Shown here: positions 11,412-24,800 of the stretch, piece by piece
Layout of the letters: each line of letters starts with the position of its first letter
Position numbering within the stretch: the stretch's first letter is position 1
Assembly (NCBI RefSeq): GCF_048771995.1
Contig: NC_133024.1
Coordinates: 115,713,001-115,777,000 of the forward strand
Direction of reading: 5' to 3'
From: Taeniopygia guttata
Lineage: Eukaryota; Chordata; Aves; Passeriformes; Estrildidae
DNA length: 64,000 nt
Program-made: the position numbers and the translations under genes
The notes under the pieces: model-generated
Databases searched by the model: none
What the model was told of the DNA's origin: nothing
Seen by the model: only the letters and a program-made list of their open reading frames with translations

Positions 11412-14400
11412 ATCTGGAAAATATGAAATTTAAAACTTAAGGCATCAGAGAGAAAAAGTAAATTGATCCAGTGTTTCAAGGTCTCTGAACAGCACAGACA
11501 TACCTGCAACACAGCAGCACTTGCAGTCTCAGTTTATCAGGAGTACCATGCTATGAGTATAATCCATGTTTATTCATAAAATTAAGAGAATCACTGAATG
11601 TAAATGCAACAGATACATTTGGTAATGTGTCCTTAAAATAGGGAAAGCAGCAGGTAGCCCAGGAGCTCTGTGGTAGGTGAGCAGATGAAGAGTGCTCCCA
11701 CTGAGCAAAAGGAAGGCAGGTGGAGCTCAGCATCCCTTGATGTGGAGCTTGAGTGTGTCCTGCAAAAAGACATAATTTTCAAAACTCTAGTAACTTTTCC
11801 AAAATTACTGATTCCAGCAGTGCCTAAAGTCAAGCTCTTGTCCTTCAACATGAATTGGATAACACAACTTTAAGAAGTTCTAAATTACTAATGCTTAGAT
11901 TTTAAAAGACCACAATATTGCATAAAATTGAAAAGGAAAGCAAAATATCCTGGGATAGCAATGTACCTCCACTGGTGGTATTCCAAACAGGCATAAATTA
12001 CATTTCTTGGAAAGATACATTGGCTGTAGAGTTAATGGCAGTCAGCATTCCCTCTGATAATGTGTGGCCAACCCTTCCATTATTCTGTCCAGGGCTGATA
12101 CTGTCAAATTGAACAATTCCACAAGACATGTCATTTTCATCCTATAAATATTAGCACATTGGTACTTCCCCCAGATCTTCTGGTCCAAGTTCTCTGCAAA
12201 ACAAGAACAACAGAAAAACAAAAACTCCATCTTCAGCATTCTTGTTTGCCACATCTCCTCAAGTGTTGGTTCACAAATCTATGTAATTACACCACCAGTG
12301 CAAAGCCTATCCCTTCCTCCTCTACTGCAGTCTCCACAAGGCAATAAAACAAACCACTCTTGAAAGTCCTCAGAACTGTTTCCTGCACTTCCTAACTTCT
12401 GTGACAAGACAGAGAATGATTGTTTCTTCTCTCCACTTCTGACATCACTGCCATTATATCTAAGGATAGCTTCTAAAATTCCATTCTATCACTCTTTTCG
12501 ATGGAGACAAGATTCCAGTGAACATCAAAGAATGAGAAAATCAGTTTTTTCCTGGACAGTGATGGGGTTTTTTGGAGATGTTTACATTCATAACAATGAC
12601 CAGGAAGCAAGTCTCCTGTGACCAAGTTTCTGTGATTGCTTTCAGTGATCAAGGCCAGGTGGATGGGGTTTTAAGCAACAGGGTCTAGTAAAAGCTGTCC
12701 TTGCCCGTGTCAGAGGGGTGGACTAGACAATTCTTAAAAGTCTCCTCCAACCTAAACTATTCTGTGATTCTGTGACTGTATCTTATTTTATTACTCACAG
12801 CCTTTTTGATGACACAGATGTATTTTGTGCAGTGTTTATACTGTACGCTCACAACTTCCATATGCATAACTCACAAGTTGCGTTGCTTAGCTCTGTATTT
12901 TACTGCCCTTAGCCAGACAAGGTCTTGCCCCATCACTGAGGCCTCTCTGTGACATTACATTACAATAAAATGATTGAGATCTGAAGCTCAAACCATATGT
13001 TCTCCCAGATCAAAATCTTACCACATTGTTCTAGACTGGCAAATGAATACAGCCCTCTACTCTTACAGTAATGGGGAGCAACAGGACAACATCCATAATG
13101 CTACAACCAAGTATTTTAGCTAGCACTGCTTCCATAGCACAGCACTCCTGCTTAGGAAAATACAGATCTGTAACTGTTCCCCAGGTGCAAGCCCATACAG
13201 ACACCATGCTGATAATGAACTGGTAACATTCAGCTTGCACCTGAGTGGTTGAGAAAGCAGAGCAGGTAAGGGGAAATGCTTATAGAGAACCAGAAGCACA
13301 CATCTTGTGTTGGTGAGTCAGCCTGTAGAGAGACTCAAGACTTCTTTGGTTCACCTGGAATTGAAGTGCCTTCACCCTGTGGGTACAGAGTGCCCATGTA
13401 TGGGGACAATATCACCCATTCTCCTCTGTCCTTGAGCAGTGCTGGCGTGTCCCTCTCAGGCTGGGCAGCCTGGCTGTGACTCTGGAGTGCTCCCTGCTCC
13501 TCCTCTGGGGTTCTGTAACATCAGCTCTGAGGTCAGGTGGGCAGGGCCCCCTCCCAAACATAAGGGATTATAGATAGCTGCTGCAGCAGATGTTTTTCAT
13601 TGTGCACCTCCCCCTCTGCACCCAGTTCGGGTGGGAGCAGCATGGGGCCCTGTGCTGCCCTGCTACGTGTTTCTGTTATTTGGGGTGAGCTGTGCATTCC
13701 TCACATGATTTGAATGTCATGAATGTCATCCCTGGGGGGATCCTTCAAGGAATGGGACACACAACAAGAAATCTGGAGGAGATTCCTACCTATGACAGCA
13801 ATCAGGCCACAAAACACCTTTCCAAAATTATTAAGGATGTAGAAACAAAAGTCCCATCTTCTTTCAAATGAGAGCCTGATAAAGTTGTGAGTGATTACAG
13901 GATTTTATACCTGTGACAGCTAAGGATCAGACACTGACAGACCCAAGAAGGGCTTCACACTGCCTTCTCATCCTTTAACATGGAAATCTGACCCAGACTC
14001 CCTTCCTGGCATGCAAATGTGGTACCTTGTGGTACCTTGTATGTGGTACCAAAGTAGAATAATCTCCCAGACTGCTCCACCCCTATCCCCAAAACAATTT
14101 GGGTCTGTGTTAAACCCAAGATGCCCAGTTCATGTTTCAGTGTCAGCTCAGAGTTTCCACAGAATATTGTTATGGATATAGAAACACAGGACTGAAAGGA
14201 CTTCTGGGATGGCTGGAGGCACTGACCTCAGTGGCTGTTCCCCAACTTGCTGCCATGCATTTTAATCCATCACAAATTTCAGGCTGCCAGTGTAATTGGA
14301 AATCCTGCAGGTTCTGAAGGGCCAGCAGGACAGGCTAGCATTCCCTGTAAGTTTTAACCTGTAACTAAAGCAAAATATAATTTCCAGATCCATAGCTCAG

Positions 14401-14870
14401 CTATGACAGGATCAACAAAATCATGAACAGTTAGGAAAAGGGAACTTGAAGGAAAGGGAAGCTTTCATGCCTGCAGGAACAGAACACCCATCTAGAATAC
14501 AAATAGAAATACAGGAAATCCCATAAGGCTCTGCATCCTGTGCTGTAACTGTGGCCACTGTGCTGGCTACCTCAGAATCTGCCAGGAATCACCTGGAAAG
14601 CAACACTAATAAAAATGCATGTCAGAGAAACACTTCCATGTGGTCGTTGGTTAAATCTAGCACTGGGCTGAGGACTGAGCCTTATGGTCCCAGTAGTAAA
14701 TATACATAGTGGTCAGTATGCCACTTTAAAAGTGACACTTTGAGATTGTAATTTATTTAAAGCAAAATACACTAATTTGTGGGTTGCAAGATGTGTAGAG
14801 ACACTGCATACAACAATGGCTGAATAGACTGAATAGACTACCTCTACCACTACCACCAGACTACCACCGC
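11412..14870. other. Intergenic upstream of LCMT2, no gene recognised
   Basis: Apart from the CR1 tail listed separately, I see no exon, RNA gene or named repeat. I looked for a divergent ADAL-like reading frame on the minus strand, as in mammals, and did not find one. Confidence 0.45.
12640..12778 (+). repeat. CR1 LINE 3' tail, sense
   Basis: 'gtaaaagctgtccttgccc', 'gaggggtggactagacaatt' and the ending 'aaactattctgtgattctgt' are the characteristic end of a CR1 element. Confidence 0.85.
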
Positions 14871-15124
14871 TCCTCTGTAACGCCCGGTAAAAATCCCGAA
14901 GAGGAACCATCCCCACGGTCTCCACGGACACTCCTCCGGCCCTGCCCAGCTGTGCTTAGCACGGCAGCCTGGGAACGCAGCTGGGTCCCCGGACAGCCGT
15001 GCAACCAGCAGAGCCATTCCGCACCGAGCCCCGAGCCCCGCGCCCCTGCAGGCGCTTACCGCGCCGGGGCGGCCCGGTGCCCGGTGAAATCCGTGCCTGG
15101 TGCCCAGTGAGCTCCGTGCCGGCT

Positions 15125-15231
15125 GCGTTCCGTGCCCGGTGCCCCGTGCGTTCCGAGCCCGGTGCCCCGTGCGTTCCGAGCCCGGTGCCCCGTGCGTTCC
15201 GTGCCCGGTGCCCCGTGCGTTCCGTCTCTCT
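15125..15231. repeat. 23-bp tandem repeat in the LCMT2 CpG island
   Basis: About 4.5 units of GCGTTCCGWGCCCGGTGCC plus CCGT, starting at 15125, 15148, 15171, 15194 and 15217. Units differ only at one T/A position, so the array expanded recently. Confidence 0.9.
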
Positions 15232-15430
15232 CCCGACGAGCGGCGCCGCCCGAGGCCCCCGCACCGGTGGGAGACACCGGCAGTGCCGGGGCGGCCCCGC
15301 GAGGGGGCGCGCACTCCGCGCTCTCTGCGTCCGGCGCTGCGCTCCCGCTTCCGGTCGGCGCGGTGTGCGCAGGGTGGGCGGCGGGCGGCCCGGTGCTGTG
15401 AGTGACCCCCGGGCCGTGAGTGACCCCGGG

Positions 15431-15536
15431 GCCGTGAGCATCGCCCGAGCTGCGAGTGACTGCGGGGCCCCGCTGCCGCCCCGGGCCGTGAGCATCGCCC
15501 GAGCTGCGAGTGACTGCGGGGCCCTGCTGCCGCGGG
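15431..15536. repeat. 54-bp duplication in the LCMT2 CpG island
   Basis: The segment starting GCCGTGAGCATCGCCCGAGC at 15431 recurs at 15485 with one C/T change near its end. It lies 170-275 bases upstream of the start codon. Confidence 0.85.
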
Positions 15537-15705
15537 GGGCGTCCCGGGGAGCCTCGGCCCGGCTGCTCGGAGAGCGAGGGGAAGCGGAGGCTGGGACGGA
15601 GGGGGATCCGACGGCGGCGCACTGCCGTCCCATCCCCTCGGAGTCCTCTTGGGGCTGCCCGGCCCCGCCATTCCGCGTCGGGGCCCGTGCGTTCCTCGGG
15701 TGGCG

Positions 15706-15872
15706 ATGCGGGTCAGCAGCGGCAGCGCCGTGTCGTCGTCCCGGCAGGTCCAGGGCACCGGCGGCAGTAGCGCCGTCAGCAAGTGCTCGGCGGCAGCGCG
15801 GGGCTACATCCAGGATCGGTTCCTGCGGCTTCTGGCGGGACGGCGGCGGCGGCGAGCGCCCCTTATCCACCG
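15706..15872 (+). CDS. LCMT2: LCMT2 exon 1
   Basis: Encodes residues 1-55 plus two bases of an Arg codon, ending at the donor CG|GTGAGA. It contains the conserved SAVSK...AARGYIQD segment and APLIHR, which continues as GYY in exon 2. Confidence 0.94.
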
Positions 15873-18800
15873 GTGAGAGCGAGTGCTTGGCAGCACCTTG
15901 GGCTGCTCCGGCTGCTGGACCCCGGTGCCCGCGGGGCGTGCGAGGGGATCTCGGACTGCGGAGAGCCAGGAGTGACAGCACAAGGGGAGGAATGGCTTTG
16001 AGTTGAGAGTAGGTTTAGGTTACATATCGGTAGGGAGATCTTCCCTGTGAGGGTGGCAGGGCCCTGGCTCTCTGGTTGCCCAGAGCAGCTGTGGCTGCTT
16101 CATCCCTGGCAGTGCCCAAGGCCAGGGAATTGGACACTGGGGCTTGGAGCAGTCTGGGACAGTCGAAGGTCTGGGACAGTCCCTGCCATGGCAGGGGTGG
16201 GATGAGAGCAGCTTAAGGGCCCTTCCACCACAAACCCTCATGCTTGGAGCTGTCAGTTGGGCAAGGCACAGCTTCTCAAACGCGTTTTAAGCAAAGTACA
16301 CAGAGTGGCAACTTGCAGTGCCCTGCCACGCAGTAGTGTAACCTTGTTAGACTGTTAGTATGTTACATGGCTTCTGGACCAAAACTGAATGGCTTGTCCT
16401 GAATAAAATATGGTACCAGACTGGTTCCTAACTCCAGTGTTCAATGCTGCTGAAAACTGTGGTATTTGATAAAATATACTAATAATGTAATTACATCAAT
16501 AGTTTTCTCATTAACTGCCCAGAATGTTAACATTTCTGTAAGGTATTTGGTGGCTCTGGGAAGCAATATCTTTTGAATCAGTGGTGTCTGACAGGAGAAC
16601 TTCTCCAGAGCTTTGTAAGACACAAGAATGTTTTGATGTGTGTTTGCAGAGGGCTCTAGGCTGATGACATTGTGGAATTTACATAATTTCAGGAGAATAG
16701 TTTAATGCAATCCAAAAGACTGTGAATTGCCAAAGGAGTTTCATTCAGGGGAAAATAAAACAGTGGTGTTCAAGCAGAAGCTTGCAGGCTATGAAGATGT
16801 GTGAGGCTCATCAGGAAACCTGCACTGATTTGTCACACAACATTGGCATGCCAAGCTGAATTCACAGGAAGAGTTCTGTATTGTATTTATCAACAATTTT
16901 GGGACATCTTATGCTGTGTGGTCTCTGTGAGGTGTGAAGATGATAACATGCTTGTTAAAGGGGTGAAAAGAGCTGGAATATAGCCAGGTGGATCTAGGAT
17001 GAAACTAACTAAAAGAGAATGCCAAGAAACAAGAGACATCAGTCCATGTCAAACTAGAGAAATGATAAATGCTTTCCAGGAGTTAGTCTGACTTAGTTCC
17101 ATTTATTAAAAAAAAACCAGAGAATAGGATTCGTTTCCTGACTTTGCTTTTCTTCCTTTTTTGTTCCCTTCTCACTTCATTATCACACACATTCATTTTG
17201 TTGTTATGGCATACGGTTTGGGGCAGAAGCTCAGGTAGCGGCCATCTGCATTGCCAGGGAGCATCATCAGTGTCTGGGTTAGTACGTTTTCATTCAGCAA
17301 ATACTTACTTACACAAAACAGAACAGGTACAGCTGGGGTAGCTGCACATGTTCTCTGGGTTACCTATTGTCTTGGTGGTTAATACATACTCTGGTTGCAG
17401 GAGATCTGTATTTATTAGCAAGCTCTAGAGATGACAAAATCATCTCCTAGTGCAGGTCTGTAAACAGGGAATTATTGGGTAAAAGCTTAGAGAAAAAAAT
17501 AATTTTTTTTTCTTTAAATTGAAGTTGCCAGTGCTGGAGAAATCAGGTTCCTGGACAGTGACTACAACTGAATTTTTTTTTACAGGGGTTATTACATCCG
17601 TGCCCGTGCTGTAGATCACTGTGTTCAGGACTTCCTGCTGAAGACACAAAGCCTACCCAGGACACAGGTACATTTTCTCTGAGACTTCTGGCATCTCTCA
17701 CTAAATGTGTGTAAAGTCTTTCTGGCATCTGGGCAGTGACTCATTAGTGCATCTGTTGGGATCCTTTCCCAGCAGGGCACAGAAATCTGACTGGCAGTAC
17801 TGTGGCTGTCCATGTGTCGCTTTGGCAGAAGTATCTGGGGGAGGGCAATATCCACACAAAACTCTTCTGCCTCTTGCAGGAGGTTGCCTGATTTTGTCAC
17901 TCTGCAGATGATATTTAATACTTTTCACACCTAGATGCTCAAGATGCTGCTAGAGTTGTGTATAACTTTTTCTGATACTGTCTCTGCAGATCCTATCTTT
18001 AGGTGCTGGCTTTGATTCCTTATACTTCCGTTTGAAGGATATGGGTCTTCTGCATCACACTGTGGTATATGAGGTAGATTTCCCAAATGTGGCATGCCAA
18101 AAAGCTACTCTGATCAAAGGACTGAAAGAGTTGTCAGCACTGGTGGGAGACACTGGAGGGAAAGGATTAGGTATGTCATTTATGGAAGTTTTTTTTTGTA
18201 TGAAGTGTTTAGAAGGAATAAACACAGCTTCAGCCTTCAAAAATCAAGAGATTATAGTAGGGGAACTATGAAATCGTAGATGAAAAGCATATCCATTTTA
18301 TGAAAAACGTTGAAACAAATAATTTGGGAGATAAGCATCTGGGAGATAGTAAGAAGCCAGGATGGATTTGTCAGGAGCTGATTATATCAAACCAAGGTCA
18401 GTTTTTTTCTGTTGCAACTTCTGAAAGGGTATGTCCAGCTTGGAGCATATGGGTCCAAAGCCAGTGGCAAACTGTAGCGTGTCCAGTGGGAGGTTATGAG
18501 GATGATGAAGTGATGGAGCAGGTGGTGTAGGAGGGAAGGCTGACAGAGCTGGTTTTGTTCAGCTGTGCGGGGAGGAGTTTGGGAGGGAAGTGAGTCTTAC
18601 AGCACTCTTCAGCTTACCTATTGGGAGAGATTAGAAAGGACAGAGCTACTCTTTTCTTGGAGTCATAAAGCAAATAGTCAAGGGACAGTTGAAAGTGGCA
18701 AAAAATGGAAATTCCAGTGATGTATGGTGAAAGTATCGGGGGGGAGATTGTGCCACATGAGTAGTTAAAAATGGGAACAGAAAGGTAATGGAATCTCCAG

Positions 18801-21800
18801 CCTAGGGGACCAAAACCACAACAGAGATAGAGCTTGACTGGACAAAGCTTTGAGCAACATGACACAGATAATTGCCACGAGGAAGCGTTTGGGCAAGATG
18901 ACTTTTAAATGTCCCTTTCACCCTAAATTATACAATGATTTAGGGGTTTGATGGGTAAGAGAGAAGGTTTGACTCTTAAGTGTCTTGACTGTAATAAAAC
19001 ATTAGTTGTTATGTCTCCTGACTTTTTTTTTGCCCTCCAAGGCAGGAGAAAATGAGCCTTGTAAAACTACTGCAGAGTTTTGTGCCAGCTGAGTGCTGAG
19101 GGGCAAAAGGAGGAATGTAAAGCATGTGGATCACTAGAGGTTTCTCCTGCATGTGTTTTCCTCCAGCATTTCCAGTAGTGCTCTAGATGATGTGCTATAG
19201 AATATGAAATGTCATAAACCTGCAGGAAACATGGGGACTTGCAATAAGATGAGTGAGTGTAGGAGTTTGAAAAAGCACACATATGGTCTGGCAAACATGG
19301 AATGAAATGCAGTAGGGGCATATGTAAGCTGCTGTATTTGGATGGCATTGATCAATTTAAATACAGATGGAAGACAGCTATATCCCAGGTCTTAGTGAGT
19401 AGCTCTTCTATGAACTTGTTCATTTTGTTCCTGAATCCATTCACATTTTTAATATTGGGAAGGAACTCTGTCCGTACCAAGAATCTTCAGGTACTTAAAG
19501 GAAGATCTCAGATAGGTTAACTGTCCTCAGGACAGATACAGTTATTGGGCTGCAGAGACAACGTAGGTGATTTCTAAAGGTACTTTACAGTTTGGCTTTT
19601 TAATGATGTGATTTTGACTGAAAAAGTCAACAATAGGCCATAACTTACCATATTCTGATGGGATACAGAAGTATGATACTGCATGCGGATCATAAACTGG
19701 AGCTTATTTCTGAGGATAGTGATCTATGAGTCGGGTCCTGGTGTTTGCTGAGAGGTAGCATATGCAGTTTCAGGACTCAGTGCTATTATACAGAAATGAA
19801 ATCTGTTTAACAAACAAACCAAGCAAGCCTAGGAAACTTGAGAATGGTTTTCTGATTGTGAGGGAAACCACTGACGTTCTATCAAAGCAATGGTGCATTC
19901 TTAGCCTAAAGTAAAAGGTGTATAAATGAGAAATGAGAGCCCTTTAGGTTTAATTTTGAATTACAGTGGTTCAAAAATTCTCTTTAAGTAAATATAATAA
20001 AGTTTTGTTGTTATAGTAAGTGTAATAATTCTATGAGAAATCTTAGGTAAAATTTACATTAGGAATACAGGAGTTTTAGATCTGCAGTTAATGGATCACG
20101 TGGCACTATCCCTTCATGGTCATGTAGTGATGGGGTTTTTCTTGTACATGTTCCAGGGAAATATAGTTGATGGACAAAGCCTTGTGAGTGATTGCCTGTG
20201 GGTTTGATTCTCATGTTTGTCTCTTTTGATCGCAGTATTGCAGCAGCACCATAGTGAGGTTTCATCATTTTTGTTTCCCAGGAGCCATTACATTTTCTGG
20301 AGATGATTATAAATTACTGGGAGTGGATTTATCAGAGCTGCCTGAGCTGGAGAGAACCGTGGAGGAAGCAGGACTGAACAATGAAATCCCCACCCTCTTC
20401 ATCGCAGAGGTGGTGCTCACCTACATGGAGAACACCAGGTCAGCTGGGTTCTCCTCTCTGCCCAGGGGTGAAAGGAAAACAAGAAGCTTCTTTCTGAGTG
20501 CATCACCTTGGGCTCAGAGACCTGGTCTCTTGAAACTAAAACCTTGGGAAATCTATGGCGTCCCAAATAGCTCCCTACATCATAACTGTGATGGTGTAAT
20601 TGAGGTCCACATGCCATCCTAAAAGGAAGGGAAAAAGGAAGAAAAATCTCAAATGAACAGTTTTGAGGTTTTTGTTCTTCTCATCCCCTGAATTGTCTGT
20701 GCAGGTGGGGAGGAAATGTTCAGCACAGCACTCTCATTAATGTATTGCCACTTGTCAGGATGCCTTAATAGCAGCTTTATGGTGTTGCAGAAGGATACAT
20801 GGCACCTGTTGTACAATGTGTGGGCCCTCGATTTAATTTCTTACGCACAATCTCCCAACAGGTCAGATGCCTTGATTGAGTGGGCAGCAGAGCATTTCCC
20901 TCAGGCGTGCTTCCTGCTGTATGAGCAGGTGCACCCAGAGGACCCCTTTGGACGCGTCATGCAGCAGCATTTCAGGCAGCTGAACACTGCACTGCGCTCC
21001 CTGGCACAGTACCCTGACTGCAAGGCTCAGCAGAGGCGCTTCCTGGGCAAGGTGAGTGCCTGCAGCCCTAGGGTGGGGTGTGCACGAGGCATGATTTATC
21101 TGAGGATGATTGGGACACTGAGTGATTGCTCAGTTATGGGCTGAAGCAGACAGGGCTGAGGCTAAGCTACTGCCTTCTCTGGTAGCATGACTCATTATTA
21201 CAAGGTGCTTCCAAATGGCTTACAGCCTGCTGCCTCATATGGGAGTAATGGGTTCCTCTGACACTTTTGATGCGATAAGTTAAATTTTTAACTATACAGA
21301 TGAGAGATCTGTTTTCACCAGGTTTTGGGAAGGTTTGCTTTAGCTAAAGAGTCTAAGTGGCTCTTGCAGCTGTTTAATTTAGCGTCTTTGTTTTCCTGTG
21401 GGAAGTGAGTTTCTGCCCTTCCAGGGGTGATAACTTTGAGGGATTTTTCTTTTAGGGCTGGACTGAGTGCAGTGTCATGGATATGAATGAGTTTTTCACC
21501 TGTTGTATTCCAGAAGATGAGCAGCAAAGAGTGCAGACTCTGGAGCCTTTTGATGAGTATGAGGTAACCCTCCATTATTCTGAAGATCAGGGACCTGGCT
21601 TTGATGTCATAAGGTATTTGCAAATTCTTATGGTTGCAATTCTGTACAGAGCTGTTGAGGCACAAGTGTTCATGCAGGCAGAATGGACCTTGGATCAGCT
21701 TAGTTAACACAGAAGCCATGGGGAGCTCCTGGTGAAGCAGCATGGCAAGAAGGCTCTCCTTGATCTTAGAAAAGCTGCATGTTCTTTCCTTCCTGTGAGC

Positions 21801-24800
21801 AGTCTCTCAAAGAGACAGGCTTGTCATAGCAAACTACCTGGTAGTATAAAAGAAGTTGGCATGAGTTCAATGGACAATTACTTTAATGAAAGAGAAATCC
21901 ATTAAGGATTACTGAATACCTAAATATACACCTGATGTGCTGTTCCTGACTGTAGTTGGTTGAGGGCATTCTTGGGGAAAGCAGATGCACTTTTCCTGCT
22001 TTCCTCCATTTCCATAGATTACTTTATTGTTTGTCATTGTTGGATACAGGTTACTAATTTCAGATATTTTTTGGTCCGACTTTGTATAGCCATTCCTGCA
22101 TTAATGATTGAAATTCAACAATGACTCTGTTCTTTGCCATTTTTATATTAACTGCTGGCAAAATTTCCAACTCTTTGAAGTATAGAAGAGAAGTGCAAGA
22201 TAGTGAGTAACTTTGAACTAAATATCCTGTGGAATACTTACTAGAAGTTTCCCTTTTGATTTTATGGTTTTCTGTTTATAATTCTAGAAATTGAATGACT
22301 GTAGTATGAAAACAAAAGACTGTGCTTGAATCTATTTTGCCAACATGCTAGGATCTGCTCTGCTGTATGAATGCAAAAGTGGTGACTGAAAGTGGTGGCA
22401 GACTTGCTAAGTGGTTTAGAAATATCTACTGGAATTGTAGGTCAAGGTCATTGCTCATACAGTGGGAAGGTAAAGACTTAGTATTGTTTTCCTTACAAAG
22501 GAGGTTAATGTGCATGAATCTGAGCTGGAAATGTGCACAGAGGAGTAAAAGATGTGACAACAGAGAGCTCTACAATTAGCCTTTGAGAGAAAGATTAAGT
22601 AAGATCCAAGGTCTGATTGTAAACAAGCTTGGTCAAATTCAGTGAAAAATGTAAAATAGACATCCAGGGTGGAGGGAGACTATTTTTAGAATAATTTTCT
22701 TAGGGACTAATAGTGGAGTCTTCCATTTTCAGTATTTACATTAATTTCTGGATGTCTTTTCAAAAGGTGCTTTTTACTTCTATTATGGACTGGGACAACT
22801 AAGCTGATACAATGAGTTATTTTTCATGTTTATGCTTGCTAGTCACAATAATTGGCTGAATGTATCCCACCCGACGGGAATGAACACACTCAATTCCCTA
22901 ATGTCCATAAATGCCACAGTAGACTCTCGTTGCTACTGGCTTCCTGTACATTACTTTTGCTTCTGCCTCAGAATGTTTCTAAGGCCAGACTGAAAATTAT
23001 GTATTATTTTCCGACACAGAGCATGTTGCAGCTTTTAACATTTGTGATTTCTTATATTCCATGAACTTTAGGAAACTTTAATCCCTCTTGTATAAAGACC
23101 TTGCTCTTTTTTTATGGTCAGAACTCAGAGGCATAAGGGGAAACTGATTCCCAAAAGAAAAACTTTCCCATGGAACACATAGTTAAGCTATGGGATGTAT
23201 GTTGGGCATGTTAAAAGTTTATGTGAGTTCAAAGAGCAGCTGGGTTGGTTCATGGATGAAAAATCCTTCAAGGATTGTTCAATACAAAGACACAGCTTCT
23301 TGCTTAGAAGATCCCTGGACTGTAAATTTTTGAAAGTTGGAATTAGAGACGTATTTACCCACCAGTTCTTTCTCTGATGCAGCTTTACCCCTCTGATTCT
23401 GACCATTGATGGGAACAGTGCTAGGCTGGGTTGGTGTTTGATTTGGTCGCCCTGGCTGTTCTGAGGTCCGTACTACTGTTTGCTCTAAGATTTTGAAGGG
23501 GATTGTTTTTTATTTCGTTCTTCCTTTGTTTGTTTGTTTGTTTTTTACTTTGGGCTTGCTACAGGAGTGGCATCTGAAATGTTCTCATTACTTTGTGTTG
23601 GCTGCATCAAAGGGGATGGAACCTTCCTGGACCCCGTTGTCACCCAGCATGGCAGGTACACACCAAGTAGTTTTTACAGTATTCTTTTATCTCATCTAGG
23701 CATCTCTGAGAGGTTTTAGGAGACATTGAAATCCTGGATGGGGCAGATGGGAGGCTGCTGTCTGGTAGCTCTCTCCACTTCTCCACAATAGTTCTGCTGT
23801 CCAAACGAAGGCCAGGGCTGTGGCCTAATGCTGCTGGTCCTGATCATTCCTGTTCTTTCAGTTTATTGAACCTCTCAGTGTGATCAGCTTGTCATTTGTT
23901 CATACATGAGCCCTTCCAGTGCATGGCTGCAATGCCAGCCTACCCTGCTCCTAGTCCTGTTCTCGGGATCTCCCTTTTGAATTTATTCCTGGGTGCCTCC
24001 ACATACGGCTCTCTGAACTGTTCTCGCCTTCCAGAAGATTGTTCTGTTTTCTTTACTGCCTTGTCCAGCAGACCACTAAGGAACCTGACATGAAGCTGTG
24101 CTTTGCTTCCTTATCCCTCGTGGGTGCAATTGTACCTGCCATATTTTTGTTTCCAAAATGCTTTTAAATCCGTGTGTCACTTATTTAGATGGGACAAAAG
24201 TGGTAGAGCTGGGGAAGAGCCAAGACCAAGATTGCGTTTTCATGATCAAAATTATTTGGTGGCCGTAGCAGTCCAAGAAATACTTGGTTTTGACTGTTTG
24301 CTTCCTTTTTCAGGGTAGAAAGCAGAAGGTTATTTTTAACCTGTTTTATATCACTAGTGTTCACAGTATAGCACCACAAGCTACAAGGAGTTGTAGCTTC
24401 AAGAGAAAGTTGAAATCTGTGTTCTAGGGAGCAAGAAAAGCATTGCTGAAAAAGAATAGGGCAGGATGGCATTCCTGAGACCAACAAGGCCACTGAATCC
24501 ATGTGTTATGTCTCAATTAGATTTGAAGATGTTGGGAAATTGAAGCTAAATGAATGTGGGTGAGATTTAATGTACTGTGTGATTGTCACTGGTCCTTAAT
24601 TTAAATCCTTGAAGGCTCCTAAACGCATAGTGTCTATCCTTAAATTAAGAAAAAAAAATGTAACATTTGCTTAATAGACTTTATTACAGTGAAGATATTT
24701 GATTAATTAGAGACGGCGTTAGGGTCTTTCTGCTGCTGTCTCTGTTATATTCAAAACTAATAGTAAAAGCCTTCGAACTCTAGTGAATTGTCCATGCTTA

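Larger units (their letters stand above)
14880..15705. promoter_or_regulatory. CpG-island promoter of LCMT2, possibly bidirectional
   Basis: A GC- and CpG-dense region runs from about 14.88 kb into exon 1 and ends in intron 1 near 15.9 kb. It has no TATA box. It contains two small tandem repeats, listed separately. On the minus strand a consensus splice donor (GGCGCG|GTAAGCG) occurs with its exon edge at 15060, so a divergent transcript from the same island is possible. In mammals the corresponding promoter is shared with ADAL; no ADAL exon is visible here. The long open frames on both strands through this island are CpG-island artefacts. Confidence 0.75.

Noticed and set aside
1-14870. ADAL, the divergent neighbour of LCMT2 in mammals
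   Set aside because: No minus-strand segment resembling adenosine-deaminase-like motifs was found in the upstream sequence.
14850-16006. Open frames of 310-341 codons on both strands of the LCMT2 CpG island
   Set aside because: They overlap in all frames, are Arg/Pro/Ala-rich from GC composition, and include promoter tandem repeats.
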